Of a stretch of 64,000 bases of DNA, positions 1 to 8,673 are shown piece after piece (positions within the stretch are counted from its first letter, which is position 1; each line of letters starts with the position of its first letter). The notes under the pieces are model-generated. The model worked only from the letters and a program-made list of their open reading frames with translations, had not been told where the DNA came from and did no database searches. A program made the position numbers and the translations under genes. The stretch lies in NCBI GenBank assembly GCA_049890215.1, contig JBMHBX010000032.1:1-64000 (forward strand). Direction: 5' to 3'. The DNA comes from UBA685 sp049890215 (GTDB lineage: Bacteria > Pseudomonadota > Alphaproteobacteria > Puniceispirillales > Puniceispirillaceae).

Positions 1-972
1 TCTGTCATCGAAGCCAAGGTAGAGCGTGGCAGAGGCTCTGTTGCAACAGTGCTTGTTCAGCGCGGCACCTTATCCGTAGGTGATATTTTTGTAATTGGCG
101 CAGAATCAGGTCGTGTGCGTGCTTTGTTAAATGAACGCGGCGAACAATTAAAGACAGCCACACCATCAATGCCTGTTGAAATTTTGGGCCTTAATGGCAC
201 ACCAATGGCAGGTGACAGCTTTACCGTTGTTGAAACAGAAGCAAGAGCACGTGAAATCGCTGAATATCGCACACGTGTCATCCGTGACAAAGAAGCTGTT
301 GTCTCAGCACGTGGGTCTGTTGAACAAATGCTATCAGCTATCGCCGCCGGCGAAGCTGCTGAATTGCCTGTGGTCATTAAAACAGATGTGCATGGTTCTC
401 TTGAAGCCATTAAAGTTGCTTTGGAAAATCTCGGCACAGAACAGGTAAAAGTCAGGTTCCTTGCAGGGGGCGTTGGCGCCTTATCTGAATCAGATATTTC
501 ACTGGCCGCAGCGTCAAATGCGCTTGTGATCGGCTTTAATGTGCGTGCGATTCCGCAGGCGCGTGATTTGGCCAAGCGTGACGGTGTTGAAATCCGCTAT
601 CATTCCATCATTTATGAATTGATTGACGAAGTCAAAGCAGCCATGGGCGGCTTGTTATCACCTGATACACAAGAAGATTTTATCGGCTATGCTGAAATCA
701 GACAGGTCTTCTCTGTATCCAAAGTGGGCAAGATTGCCGGTTGTTTTGTTACCGAAGGCATCATCAAACGTGGCTGTAAGGTCCGCTTGCTGCGTGATAA
801 TGTGGTGATTCACGAAGGTAGCCTGAAGACACTCAAACGTTTTAAGGATGAGGTCAAAGAGGTACGTGAAGGATTTGAATGTGGCATGGCTTTTGAGAAT
901 TATTCAGATATCCAGGAAAGTGATATGATTGAATGTTTCGAAGTCACACAGGTGGCACGTACACTTGACTAA
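1..972 (+). CDS. infB: Translation initiation factor IF-2, C-terminal part (5' end outside window)
   Basis: The reading frame is open from base 1 to a TAA at 970-972, giving the last 323 residues of IF-2, the GTPase that brings initiator tRNA to the 30S subunit. The visible part covers the beta-barrel domain after the G domain, then the C1 domain (KTDVHGSLEAI segment, about residues 124-134 of the visible part) and the tRNA-binding C2 barrel at the end. The G domain lies upstream of the window. rbfA follows after 51 bp, then truB and rpsO, the usual proteobacterial nusA-infB operon order. A GTG at 49 is internal and not the start. Confidence 0.97.
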   Translation, partial: SVIEAKVERGRGSVATVLVQRGTLSVGDIFVIGAESGRVRALLNERGEQLKTATPSMPVEILGLNGTPMAGDSFTVVETEARAREIAEYRTRVIRDKEAVVSARGSVEQMLSAIAAGEAAELPVVIKTDVHGSLEAIKVALENLGTEQVKVRFLAGGVGALSESDISLAAASNALVIGFNVRAIPQARDLAKRDGVEIRYHSIIYELIDEVKAAMGGLLSPDTQEDFIGYAEIRQVFSVSKVGKIAGCFVTEGIIKRGCKVRLLRDNVVIHEGSLKTLKRFKDEVKEVREGFECGMAFENYSDIQESDMIECFEVTQVARTLD

Positions 973-1023
973 CCGGAACAGGTTTTTGTCATTTTTGTCT
1001 TATCTGGTAAGTGGTGATTTACG

Positions 1024-1470
1024 GTGAGCAGAAAATCAAAAGCGCCTTCGAAGGCTCCCTCTCAGCGCCAGTTGCGTGTTGGCGAAGAATTGCGTCATCA
1101 TTTATCAACAGCGCTCATGCGCGGTGATATTTATGTCCCTGAGCTTGAAGGCATATCTGTCACAGTCTCAGAGGTCTCAGTCAGCCCTGATATGTCAAAT
1201 GCCAGAGTTTATGTGACACCTCTTGGCGGTACGGCAATCGAAGAGGTGGTGGCGATTTTGAATGTGATCGCCCCTGATCTGCAAAGTTGGGTTGCGCAAA
1301 AAATCCATTTACGGCGCATGCCGCGCCTGAAATTCATGGCTGATCATTCTTTTGATAATGCCCAGAAAATGTCATCTCTGATTGCGAATTTGCCGCCTGC
1401 GCTGTCTGATGCCTCTGACGAAGATGATCAGGACAATCACACCCCCTTGCACCCCCCCTTGCAAACATAA
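1024..1470 (+). CDS. rbfA: Ribosome-binding factor A
   Basis: A 148-residue protein starting with GTG. RbfA is a KH-like 30S maturation factor acting on the 5' end of 16S rRNA. The central part is typical: an RVGEELRHHLSTAL helix near the start and the SPDMSNARVYVTPLG strand around residues 58-72. The last ~30 residues are acidic, then His/Pro-rich (HTPLHPPLQT), and are encoded by C-rich DNA. The gene lies between infB and truB. Its C-run can pair with the G-run that forms the truB ribosome-binding site (see separate entry). Confidence 0.95.
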   Translation: MSRKSKAPSKAPSQRQLRVGEELRHHLSTALMRGDIYVPELEGISVTVSEVSVSPDMSNARVYVTPLGGTAIEEVVAILNVIAPDLQSWVAQKIHLRRMPRLKFMADHSFDNAQKMSSLIANLPPALSDASDEDDQDNHTPLHPPLQT

Positions 1471-1479
1471 CCGGGGGGG
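1452..1479 (+). promoter_or_regulatory. C7/G7 inverted repeat covering the truB ribosome-binding site
   Basis: Seven C at 1452-1458 face seven G at 1473-1479 across a 14-base loop. The loop contains the rbfA stop codon (1468-1470), and the G-run is the only Shine-Dalgarno-like sequence before the truB ATG at 1482. The pairing is read directly from the sequence. A role in coupling truB translation to termination of rbfA is inference. Confidence 0.5.
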
Positions 1480-1481
1480 AG

Positions 1482-2378
1482 ATGACCCAAAACCACGATA
1501 AATCCTTACATGGTTGGCTTGTGCTTGATAAACCAGTTGGCATAAGCTCTGCTGCTGCGGTTGGCATTATCAAACGCGCTTTTGGCGGGATAAAGGCAGG
1601 TCATGGCGGCACGCTCGACCCTCTGGCAAGCGGTATTTTGCCAATTGCACTTGGCGAGGCGACCAAGACGACTTCCTATGCGATGGGCGCTGAAAAATCC
1701 TATGAATTTGAAGTGTTATGGGGACAGCAAACCGCCACAGATGATTCAGAAGGCGCGGTGATCGCAACCTCAGACAAGCGCCCGACCGCCGCACAGATAG
1801 ACGCAATATTACCTAATTTTACAGGCCTTATAGAACAAATTCCGCCTGCTTATTCAGCTGTCAAAGTCAAAGGCAGGCGTGCTTATGCCATTGCCCGCCA
1901 TAGTGATGAGACACCTGAACTGGCGCCGCGACAAATACAGATTGATGAGCTTCGCCTTCTTGATATCACATCTGATTCGGCCCGCTTTGCCACAACATGC
2001 GGCAAGGGCACCTATATCAGGTCTCTGGCACGTGATATGGCGCTCTCTCTTGGCACTGTTGGCCATGTCAGTGCCCTCAGGCGCACAAAAGTAGGCCAAT
2101 TTTCATTAAAAAATGCTATTTCGCTGGATTTTTTCGAAAATCTGCGCGATAGTGCCGCCGCATCACCTTATGTGATGCCTGTTTTGGCAGCGCTGGACGA
2201 CATCCCGGCATTGTCTATTACACCTGAGGAGGCTCAAAAGCTGCGCTTTGGCCAGTTGCTTTCGGTCCGCCCTGATATGACAGACAGCATTTATAAAGCG
2301 GTTTGTGACGGGGCTTTGATTGCGTTAATAAAAGCGCATGATACCGGCATAAAGCCTGTTCGGGTTTTTCATATTTAA
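1482..2378 (+). CDS. truB: tRNA pseudouridine(55) synthase
   Basis: A 298-residue TruB, which makes pseudouridine 55 in the T-loop of tRNAs. The signature GHGGTLDPLASG at about residues 40-51 contains the catalytic Asp. KTTSYAMGAEKSYEF follows, as in the family, and the second conserved block GKGTYIRSLARDMA is near residue 174. The start ATG at 1482 sits almost directly after a run of seven G, an unusually short Shine-Dalgarno spacing that also lies in a possible hairpin with the end of rbfA. Confidence 0.96.
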   Translation: MTQNHDKSLHGWLVLDKPVGISSAAAVGIIKRAFGGIKAGHGGTLDPLASGILPIALGEATKTTSYAMGAEKSYEFEVLWGQQTATDDSEGAVIATSDKRPTAAQIDAILPNFTGLIEQIPPAYSAVKVKGRRAYAIARHSDETPELAPRQIQIDELRLLDITSDSARFATTCGKGTYIRSLARDMALSLGTVGHVSALRRTKVGQFSLKNAISLDFFENLRDSAAASPYVMPVLAALDDIPALSITPEEAQKLRFGQLLSVRPDMTDSIYKAVCDGALIALIKAHDTGIKPVRVFHI

Positions 2379-2395
2379 CCAATAGGAGAGATGTG

Positions 2396-2665
2396 ATGTC
2401 GATTACAAAAGAAAAAAAAGCTGAGCTTATTTCTGAATTTGGCGCAAATGCCCAAGATTCAGGCTCATCATCAGTTCAGGTCGCGATCTTAACAGAACGT
2501 ATCCGCAATCTGACTGAACATATGAAAACACATAAAAAAGATTTCGGCTCACGCCGCGGCCTTTTGACAATGGTCGGTCAGCGCCGCCACCTGCTTGACT
2601 ATATCAAGCGTGGTGACGAAGCCAAATATAAAGCACTGATTGAAAAGCTAGGCCTGCGCCGCTAA
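2396..2665 (+). CDS. rpsO: 30S ribosomal protein S15
   Basis: An 89-residue S15, the exact family length when started at ATG 2396 (MSITKEKKAEL). An ATG at 2391 is followed at once by TGA, and a GTG at 2393 would add one residue. AGGAG at 2384-2388 fits the 2396 start. The conserved 16S-rRNA-binding parts are visible: TGSSSVQVAIL-like DSGSSSVQVAIL, then HMKTHKKDFGSRRGLL and RRHLLDYIK. It follows truB by 17 bp and ends before a strong terminator. Confidence 0.97.
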   Translation: MSITKEKKAELISEFGANAQDSGSSSVQVAILTERIRNLTEHMKTHKKDFGSRRGLLTMVGQRRHLLDYIKRGDEAKYKALIEKLGLRR

Positions 2666-2698
2666 TCATCGCGCCTTCGGCTTTTTGCTAAAAAAAAC

Positions 2699-2730
2699 AA
2701 ACCTGCTGACTTGTGTCGGCAGGTTTTTTT
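2699..2730 (+). terminator. Rho-independent terminator after rpsO
   Basis: CCTGCTGAC pairs with GTCGGCAGG (one G-U pair) across a TTGT loop and is followed by seven T. It separates rpsO from pnp, so pnp probably has a promoter of its own as well as read-through. Confidence 0.85.
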
Positions 2731-3014
2731 GTTTCCTTGCTTTTTCTTTCACATTAATGATACAACCAACCCACCAAAAAAGAGACAAAATAAGAGGTGG
2801 CGACTGCCTGTTGGGGGTGGTTGGAATGATACGCTGGACACGGACCAGCCATCAGGCTTTTCAAAGGCCTTAAGATGATTTTCCTGATATCCCTTACATA
2901 AATGAATAACCGCTGATGATTTGGCCTGATTTTGGTGCCGGTTATTGCCCGTTTGAGTGGGGCAAACTGGTTATGACGTCTTGTGAAGACACCTATCCGA
3001 AGAAAGAAGAAAAT
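2731..3014 (+). promoter_or_regulatory. pnp leader region with hairpin near the start codon
   Basis: 284 bp without a credible gene. A bulged hairpin occurs at 2938-2970 (CCGGT/ACTGG outer stem, TTGCCC/GGGCAA inner stem), and a short GTCTT/AAGAC hairpin at about 2978-2990, both shortly before the pnp ribosome-binding site. In enterobacteria the pnp leader hairpin is cut by RNase III and mediates autoregulation. The same role here is inference. No convincing promoter hexamers were picked out. Confidence 0.4.
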
Positions 3015-5129
3015 ATGTTTCAAATTTATCGTAAAGAAATTGACTGGGGCGGGCGCACTTTGACGCTTGAAACTGGTAAAATTGCACGCCAGGCAGATGG
3101 CGCTGTCATCGCAACTATGGGCGAGACATCTGTGCTATGTACCGCTGTTGCCGCAAAATCAGCAAAGCCAGGACAGGATTTCTTTCCTTTAACCGTCAAT
3201 TATCAGGAAAAAGCCTTTGCAGCCGGTAAAATTCCGGGCGGCTTTTTCAAGCGCGAAGGCCGTCCTTCAGAAAATGAGACACTTGTCTCACGTCTGATTG
3301 ATCGTCCTATCCGTCCTCTTTTCCCCAAGAATTTCAAATGCGAAACACAAGTCATCTGTACTGTGTTGTCACATGATATGGAAAACAATCCGGACATTGT
3401 TGCTCTGATTGGTGCCTCTGCTGCCCTGACGATCTCAGGCGTGCCCTTTTTCGGCCCGATTGGCGCAGTGCGTGTTGGTTATGCAGATGGTGATTATATC
3501 CTGAATCCTACGTTGGCAGATATGGAAAACTCACAGATGGATTTGGTGGTTGCCGGTACATCTGAAGGTGTGCTTATGGTGGAATCAGAAGCCAAGGAAC
3601 TTTCAGAAGAGGTCATGCTTGGCGCTGTGAATTTTGGTCATCAAAATATGCAGACAGCGATCAATGCTATCATTGAACTTGCCGAAGCATGTGCCAAAGA
3701 CCCGCGCGACTTACCAGAAGATGCACCAGAAGCAGCTGCCATTGCCTCATCACTTGAATCATTGCGCGCTGATGTTGAAAGCGCTTATGCCATCGCTGAC
3801 AAGACAGCCCGTCAGTCAGCCATTGGCGAGGTACGCGCCAAAGCCTCAGATCTTGCCGGTGAAGAGGCAGATTCTGTTCTTGTTGGCTCATTGATGAAAG
3901 AGCTTGAAGCAAATGTGGTACGGTCATCTATCCTGAAAACAGGCAAGCGTATTGATGGCCGTGATACCAAAACAGTCCGCGCCATTGTCTCAGAAGTTGG
4001 CCTTTTGCCGCGCACACATGGCTCAGCTTTGTTCACACGTGGTGAAACACAGGCTCTGGCTGTTGCGACTTTGGGCACAGGTCAGGATGAACAAATCATT
4101 GACGCCCTTGAAGGTGAAAGTCGTTCACGCTTTATGTTGCATTATAACTTCCCGCCATTCTCAGTTGGTGAGGCAGGGCGTGTCGGATCACCTGGCAGAC
4201 GTGAAATTGGCCATGGCAAGCTTGCATGGCGTGCCATTAACCCTCTTTTGCCGTCAAAAGATGAATTCCCTTATACCATGCGCATTGTCTCAGAAGTGAC
4301 AGAATCAAATGGCTCATCTTCAATGGCGACTGTGTGCGGGACGTCACTTGCGCTGATGGATGCAGGCGTGCCTTTACAGCGTCCTGTTGCCGGTATCGCT
4401 ATGGGTCTTATCAAAGAAGGTGATGAATTCGCTGTTCTGTCTGATATTTTGGGTGATGAAGATCATCTTGGTGATATGGATTTCAAGGTAGCAGGTTCTG
4501 AATCAGGCATTACATCTTTGCAGATGGATATTAAAATCACTTCTATCACACCGCAGATTATGGAAATCGCTCTTGACCAGGCCAAAGATGGCCGTTTGAC
4601 CATCTTAAGTGAGATGGCAAAGGCGCTGACCTCAGCCAGAGATGCCTTGGCAGAATCAGCACCAAAGATCACAACCATCTCTATTCCGGTTGATAAAATC
4701 CGCGATATTATCGGCCCGGGTGGCAAGATTATTCGTGAAATCTGCGAAGAAACAGGTGCGAAGATCGATATTGAAGATGACGGCACTGTTAAAATCGCCG
4801 CTGTATCAACACAATCATCTGAAGCAGCTTACAACAAAATCCGCTCTATCGTAGCAGAGCCTGAATTAGGGGTTATCTATGATGGTAAGGTTGTCAAAAC
4901 AGTTGATTTTGGCGCCTTTGTGAACTTCCTTGGCCCGAAAGATGGTCTTGTGCATATCTCTGAAATGCAGGAAGGGCGTGTTGAAAAGACAACAGATGTC
5001 TGTAATGAAGGTGATATGGTCAAAGTCAAAGTCATCGGTTTTGATGACAGAGGCAAGGTCAAATTATCTATGAAGCGTGTTGATCAGGAAACAGGCGCAG
5101 ATCTCGAAGCTGCCAAAGACGCTGAATAA
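3015..5129 (+). CDS. pnp: Polyribonucleotide nucleotidyltransferase (PNPase)
   Basis: A 704-residue PNPase, the 3'-5' phosphorolytic exoribonuclease of the degradosome. ATG 3015 (MFQIYRKEIDW) is chosen because AGAAAGAAGA precedes it and the length matches the family. The frame stays open upstream to 2916, but those 33 codons are not family-like. Domains in order: RNase PH 1 (with GGFFKREGRPSE), an all-alpha linker, RNase PH 2 (RFMLHYNFPPFSVGE), a KH domain with GPGGK in DIIGPGGKIIREI, and an S1 domain (VDFGAFVNFLGPKDGLVHIS). A bidirectional terminator follows. Confidence 0.97.
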   Translation: MFQIYRKEIDWGGRTLTLETGKIARQADGAVIATMGETSVLCTAVAAKSAKPGQDFFPLTVNYQEKAFAAGKIPGGFFKREGRPSENETLVSRLIDRPIRPLFPKNFKCETQVICTVLSHDMENNPDIVALIGASAALTISGVPFFGPIGAVRVGYADGDYILNPTLADMENSQMDLVVAGTSEGVLMVESEAKELSEEVMLGAVNFGHQNMQTAINAIIELAEACAKDPRDLPEDAPEAAAIASSLESLRADVESAYAIADKTARQSAIGEVRAKASDLAGEEADSVLVGSLMKELEANVVRSSILKTGKRIDGRDTKTVRAIVSEVGLLPRTHGSALFTRGETQALAVATLGTGQDEQIIDALEGESRSRFMLHYNFPPFSVGEAGRVGSPGRREIGHGKLAWRAINPLLPSKDEFPYTMRIVSEVTESNGSSSMATVCGTSLALMDAGVPLQRPVAGIAMGLIKEGDEFAVLSDILGDEDHLGDMDFKVAGSESGITSLQMDIKITSITPQIMEIALDQAKDGRLTILSEMAKALTSARDALAESAPKITTISIPVDKIRDIIGPGGKIIREICEETGAKIDIEDDGTVKIAAVSTQSSEAAYNKIRSIVAEPELGVIYDGKVVKTVDFGAFVNFLGPKDGLVHISEMQEGRVEKTTDVCNEGDMVKVKVIGFDDRGKVKLSMKRVDQETGADLEAAKDAE

Positions 5130-5150
5130 ACCTTAAACACCCAACATAAA

Positions 5151-5185
5151 AGCCCCTGCCATTTTTATAGCAGGGGCTTTTTTAT
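5151..5185. terminator. Bidirectional terminator between pnp and fabI
   Basis: AGCCCCTGC at 5151-5159 pairs with GCAGGGGCT at 5170-5178 and is followed by a T-run on the plus strand. The minus strand also has a short T-run (TTTT) after the stem, so it can serve both converging transcripts. Confidence 0.88.
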
Positions 5186-5220
5186 GTCCTGATATAGTAT
5201 CAGCTATGATGATATCACAC

Positions 5221-6009
5221 TCAGCCTTGCGGCTCTCGTGCAACACCAACATGGTGAAAGCCACCATCACAATAATGAATTTCGCCTGTTACCCCTGATG
5301 ATAAATCAGAAATCAGATATAAAGCCGATCTGCCAACCTCATCAATATCAGGGTTGCGGCCAAGAGGGGCATTTTCCTCTGAATGGCGGAAAATATGACG
5401 TGCCCCTGTGATAGCGGCGCCTGATAAGGTACGCATCGGGCCGGCAGACAGGCCATTGACTCGGATATTCTGGCCACCCAGATCCACCGCCAGATAGCGC
5501 ACAGATGATTCAAGCCCTGCTTTGGCAACGCCCATCACATTATAATTCGGCGTAATACGCACCCCGCCAAGATAAGACAGAGTCAATAGCGCCCCACCGC
5601 GCGGCATCATCTCCTGTGCATAACGTGCCACTTCTGTAAAAGAGTAACAAGAGATCCGCATTGTCTGGGCGAAATTGGCACGGCTTGTATTGGCATAGGC
5701 GCCTTTTAATTCTGACTTATCAGAAAAAGCGATCCCATGAACCACAAAATCAATCTCATCCCATGATTGGCGCAATTGTGCAAAACAATCAGAGACACCA
5801 TCATCACGCGAAGCATCACATTCAAATAACAAAGATGATCCTGTTTGTTCTGCCAGCGCTGCTACACGGCTCCTCAGACCCTCACCTTGATAGCTATAAG
5901 CAATCTCGGCGCCTGCCTCTGCGGCCGCTTTGGCAATACCCCATGCCGCAGACCGGTCATTTGCAACGCCCATAATCAGGCCTTTTTTGCCAGATAACAA
6001 CCCCATCAT
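5221..6009 (-). CDS. fabI: Enoyl-[acyl-carrier-protein] reductase (NADH)
   Basis: A 262-residue FabI, the final reductase of each fatty-acid elongation cycle. It is a short-chain dehydrogenase fold with the FabI-type nucleotide motif GVANDRSAAWGIA near residue 14. The catalytic residues Tyr146, Tyr156 and Lys163 are in place (SYLGG and YNVMGVAK), with the same numbering as E. coli FabI. Two ATGs occur in tandem (6009 and 6006). AGGAG is 3 and 6 bases away respectively, so 6006 may be the one used. It is last in a fabA-fabB-fabI operon, 32 bp after fabB. Confidence 0.96.
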   Translation of the reverse strand: MMGLLSGKKGLIMGVANDRSAAWGIAKAAAEAGAEIAYSYQGEGLRSRVAALAEQTGSSLLFECDASRDDGVSDCFAQLRQSWDEIDFVVHGIAFSDKSELKGAYANTSRANFAQTMRISCYSFTEVARYAQEMMPRGGALLTLSYLGGVRITPNYNVMGVAKAGLESSVRYLAVDLGGQNIRVNGLSAGPMRTLSGAAITGARHIFRHSEENAPLGRNPDIDEVGRSALYLISDLSSGVTGEIHYCDGGFHHVGVAREPQG

Positions 6010-6041
6010 ACTCTCCTGCCCATCATACTGTCCTATTGTGC

Positions 6042-7280
6042 CTAGCCACTATATTTGGCAAGCGCAAGACAACCATTGGTGCCGCCAAAACCAAAGCTGT
6101 TTGACAAGGCAATTTGCACATCCTGATTATCAAGACGGCTTGTTGGTATATGAATATTGCCAATTGCCTCATCTGGCGTTTCAATATTGGCAGACCCGGC
6201 AATAAAATCATTATTCATCATCAATAAGGTATAAATGGCTTCCTGCACGCCAGTTGCGCCCAGTGAATGACCTGTTAGTGACTTTGTTGATGTCACAATT
6301 GGCAAATCCTGCTTATCGGTAAAGACAGCTCTGACGGCCTCAAGCTCTTTCATATCACCAACAGGCGTAGAGGTCCCATGCGCATTGATATAATTGACAG
6401 GCCCGCCAAGGCCCTTGCCGTCAAATCCGCTAAGTGCCAGCTCCATACAACGCACCGCGCCTTCTCCTGACGGGGCAACCATATCATGGCCATCTGAATT
6501 CGCGCCATAGCCAACGATCTCAGCATAGATTTTGGCGCCTCTTGCTTTGGCATGCTCATAATCTTCAAGCACTAACATGCCGCCGCCGCCTGCAATCACA
6601 AACCCGTCACGATTGGCATCATAGGCGCGTGACGCTTTGGTCGGATCATCATTATAATTCGATGACATAGCGCCCATAGCATCAAACAGCACTGATAAGG
6701 TCCAGTGTAATTCTTCGCCGCCACCTGCAAACACCACATCCTGCATGCCATAGCGGATCGCATCTGCGCCGGCAGAAATACAATGCGCTGAGGTTGAGCA
6801 GGCAGATGAAATCGAATAATTCACCCCTTTAATTTTGTAAAAAGTCGCAATACAGGCAGACACAGTCGAAGACATACAACGTGGCACCATATAAGGCCCC
6901 ACTCTTTTTGGCCCTTTTTCTCTTGTGGTATCAAAAGCTTGCAGCATATTGGCAGTGGACGGGCCGCCAGATCCGGCAATCAGACCAGTGCGCGGATGAG
7001 AGATATCGCTTTCTTCTAATCCTGAATCAGCCACCGCCTGATCCATTGCCATCACCGCATAAGCAGCCCCCTCACCCATAAAGCGCAATTGTTTGCGGTC
7101 AATATGATCAGCCACGTCTAATTTGACACTGCCTTTGACCTGAGACCTAAAACCCAATTCTGTATAATCAGGCGCCGCCACAATGCCGGAGCGTCCTGTC
7201 ATCAAAGATTCGCGCACCTCATCAGCGTTATTCCCAATCGAAGAGACAATCCCAATGCCTGTAATTACCACACGTCTCAT
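6042..7280 (-). CDS. fabB: 3-oxoacyl-ACP synthase I
   Basis: A 412-residue beta-ketoacyl-ACP synthase of the FabB type, needed to elongate unsaturated acyl chains made by FabA. The active-site triad is visible: Cys161 (SISSACSTSAH), His301 (NAHGTSTPVGD) and His338 (TGHSLGATG), with Lys333 (STKSLTG). The glycine-rich end FGFGGTNGCLALAKY is typical. The start ATG lies 5 bp after the fabA stop codon, so the two are probably co-translated. Confidence 0.96.
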   Translation of the reverse strand: MRRVVITGIGIVSSIGNNADEVRESLMTGRSGIVAAPDYTELGFRSQVKGSVKLDVADHIDRKQLRFMGEGAAYAVMAMDQAVADSGLEESDISHPRTGLIAGSGGPSTANMLQAFDTTREKGPKRVGPYMVPRCMSSTVSACIATFYKIKGVNYSISSACSTSAHCISAGADAIRYGMQDVVFAGGGEELHWTLSVLFDAMGAMSSNYNDDPTKASRAYDANRDGFVIAGGGGMLVLEDYEHAKARGAKIYAEIVGYGANSDGHDMVAPSGEGAVRCMELALSGFDGKGLGGPVNYINAHGTSTPVGDMKELEAVRAVFTDKQDLPIVTSTKSLTGHSLGATGVQEAIYTLLMMNNDFIAGSANIETPDEAIGNIHIPTSRLDNQDVQIALSNSFGFGGTNGCLALAKYSG

Positions 7281-7285
7281 TTCAC

Positions 7286-7804
7286 CTAAGCTCCTTCTGC
7301 GCCAAACAGGCCAACACGAATATCATTGGCTTCAAACACCACTTCACCATCACATAACACACGCCCGTCTGCGATTCCCATGACAAGCCGGCGCATAATC
7401 ACACGTTTCATATCAAGCTCAAAAGTTACAAGCTTGGCACTTGGCAGGATTTGACCTGTGAATTTGACTTCACCAACTGACAAAGCGCGCCCGCGCCCCT
7501 TGCCACCTGCCCAGCCAAGATAAAATCCGACAAGCTGCCACAGTGCATCCATACCAAGACAGCCAGGCATCACAGGGTCACCTTCAAAATGACAAGGGAA
7601 GAACCATAAATCTGGATGGATATCAAACTCGGCTCTGATATGCCCTTTATCATGGGCCCCGCCTGTATCAGCGATAGAGGTAATTCTGTCACACATCAGC
7701 ATTGGCGGCAGTGGCAATTGCGGGTTACCAGGGCCAAACATCTGCCCTTTGGCACAGGAAATCAGATCATCATAGCTATAAGATGATTGCGGAGTATGAG
7801 ACAT
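7286..7804 (-). CDS. fabA: 3-hydroxydecanoyl-ACP dehydratase/isomerase
   Basis: A 172-residue FabA, a hot-dog-fold enzyme that dehydrates 3-hydroxydecanoyl-ACP and isomerises the trans-2 to the cis-3 product, the entry to anaerobic unsaturated fatty-acid synthesis. The active residues His72 (PCHFEGDPVMPG) and Asp86 (LGMDALWQL) are present, and length matches the family. It is the first gene of fabA-fabB-fabI. Many alphaproteobacteria have the iron regulator irr next to fabA; here an SH3-domain gene is upstream and no regulator gene is seen. The leader holds an operator-like palindrome. Confidence 0.97.
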   Translation of the reverse strand: MSHTPQSSYSYDDLISCAKGQMFGPGNPQLPLPPMLMCDRITSIADTGGAHDKGHIRAEFDIHPDLWFFPCHFEGDPVMPGCLGMDALWQLVGFYLGWAGGKGRGRALSVGEVKFTGQILPSAKLVTFELDMKRVIMRRLVMGIADGRVLCDGEVVFEANDIRVGLFGAEGA

Positions 7805-7835
7805 AATCAGGTGACCTTTTTCAATGATGGTTGGG

Positions 7836-7858
7836 TGATACTTTTCGTATCAGGATAC
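7836..7858. promoter_or_regulatory. Palindromic GATAC/GTATC repeats in the fabA leader (possible operator)
   Basis: TGATACttttcGTATCA at 7836-7852 is a 6-bp inverted repeat, and a further GATAC at 7854-7858 forms a second, overlapping inverted repeat with the middle GTATC. The sites lie 32-54 bp upstream of the fabA start. Closer to the upstream gene there is an A/T-rich stretch with TATAAG on the minus strand that could be a -10. The repeat is seen; the operator role is inference. Confidence 0.4.
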
Positions 7859-7892
7859 ATGCTTATAATAGCATAATAGGGCAAAAATTTGA

Positions 7893-8465
7893 TTAATTTA
7901 AGGTTTCTGTGTCAAGAACACCCCAGATATCTTCTCGTCTGACAAAGGCTCGTAACTCATCTGTTGCCACACGGCACCATTGCGGCTCACAAAGCTGCAA
8001 TTCAACCAGCACCCCTTTATCTGCGACTGCTACAACAGGGCTGTCAAAATCAGCCTTGCGATATAATTTTGTCAAACGTGACTGGATAAGCGCATAACGC
8101 TTGAGGGTGACAAGCTGGCCGTGAACCCAGCCGGTCGTGCCTTCATGGTCGATGACTTTGCGCCAGATATCAAATTCTGCGATCACTTTCACAGGCAGAT
8201 GTTTTTGCTTATAGACCCATGATAGCGGATATTCACGCCCCGGGCCGACCCGCATATTCACCTCATCTGATTTCAAAGATACAAAGCGCGGCACGGGCAA
8301 ACCTGACCCCTGAACCACCAATTTGGTCTCTTGTGCTTTTGCAGATGATATGATCGCCCCCTCAGGCGCAAAAGAACCAAAAAGCCCTGTCATCATCAGG
8401 ACGGCTGCCATGAATGATACAGACAATGATACAGAGCGAAGCGCTTTTGGTATGAATTTGGTCAT
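7893..8465 (-). CDS. Exported protein with two bacterial SH3-like domains
   Basis: The frame is open from 8567, but ATG 8465 (MTKFIPKALRS) is preferred because it gives a clean signal peptide: basic N-terminus, a hydrophobic stretch about residues 13-32, and a SAKAQ cleavage region. The mature part has a canonical bacterial SH3 start (VNMRVGPGREYPLSWVY) with a strongly conserved WVHGQ and a second SH3-like copy (KLYRKADFDSPVVAVADKG...WCRV). The family (DUF1058, COG3807) is periplasmic and of unknown function. The ribosome-binding site is weak, so the start is uncertain. It is upstream of fabA on the same strand. Confidence 0.85.
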   Translation of the reverse strand: MTKFIPKALRSVSLSVSFMAAVLMMTGLFGSFAPEGAIISSAKAQETKLVVQGSGLPVPRFVSLKSDEVNMRVGPGREYPLSWVYKQKHLPVKVIAEFDIWRKVIDHEGTTGWVHGQLVTLKRYALIQSRLTKLYRKADFDSPVVAVADKGVLVELQLCEPQWCRVATDELRAFVRREDIWGVLDTETLN

Positions 8466-8673
8466 GGTATCACAATCAAAATAATGCATGGCTCTAAAAA
8501 AACTGATTAGGACGATAAGAGCAACAAAAAAATAGACTGAAACCTGATAAAACAGTAGGATCATCACCGAAAAGAAGGCAAAATCAGATGAAAAAAGAAT
8601 GTGACATCACTGTTCTGTTCATGACTATGAATGCATCTGACTAAAGACTTATCCATAAAGGTTAGCCGTCATT

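Noticed and set aside
2685..2873. 62-codon frame after rpsO
   Set aside because: It starts within a strong terminator, has no ribosome-binding site and no recognisable protein features.
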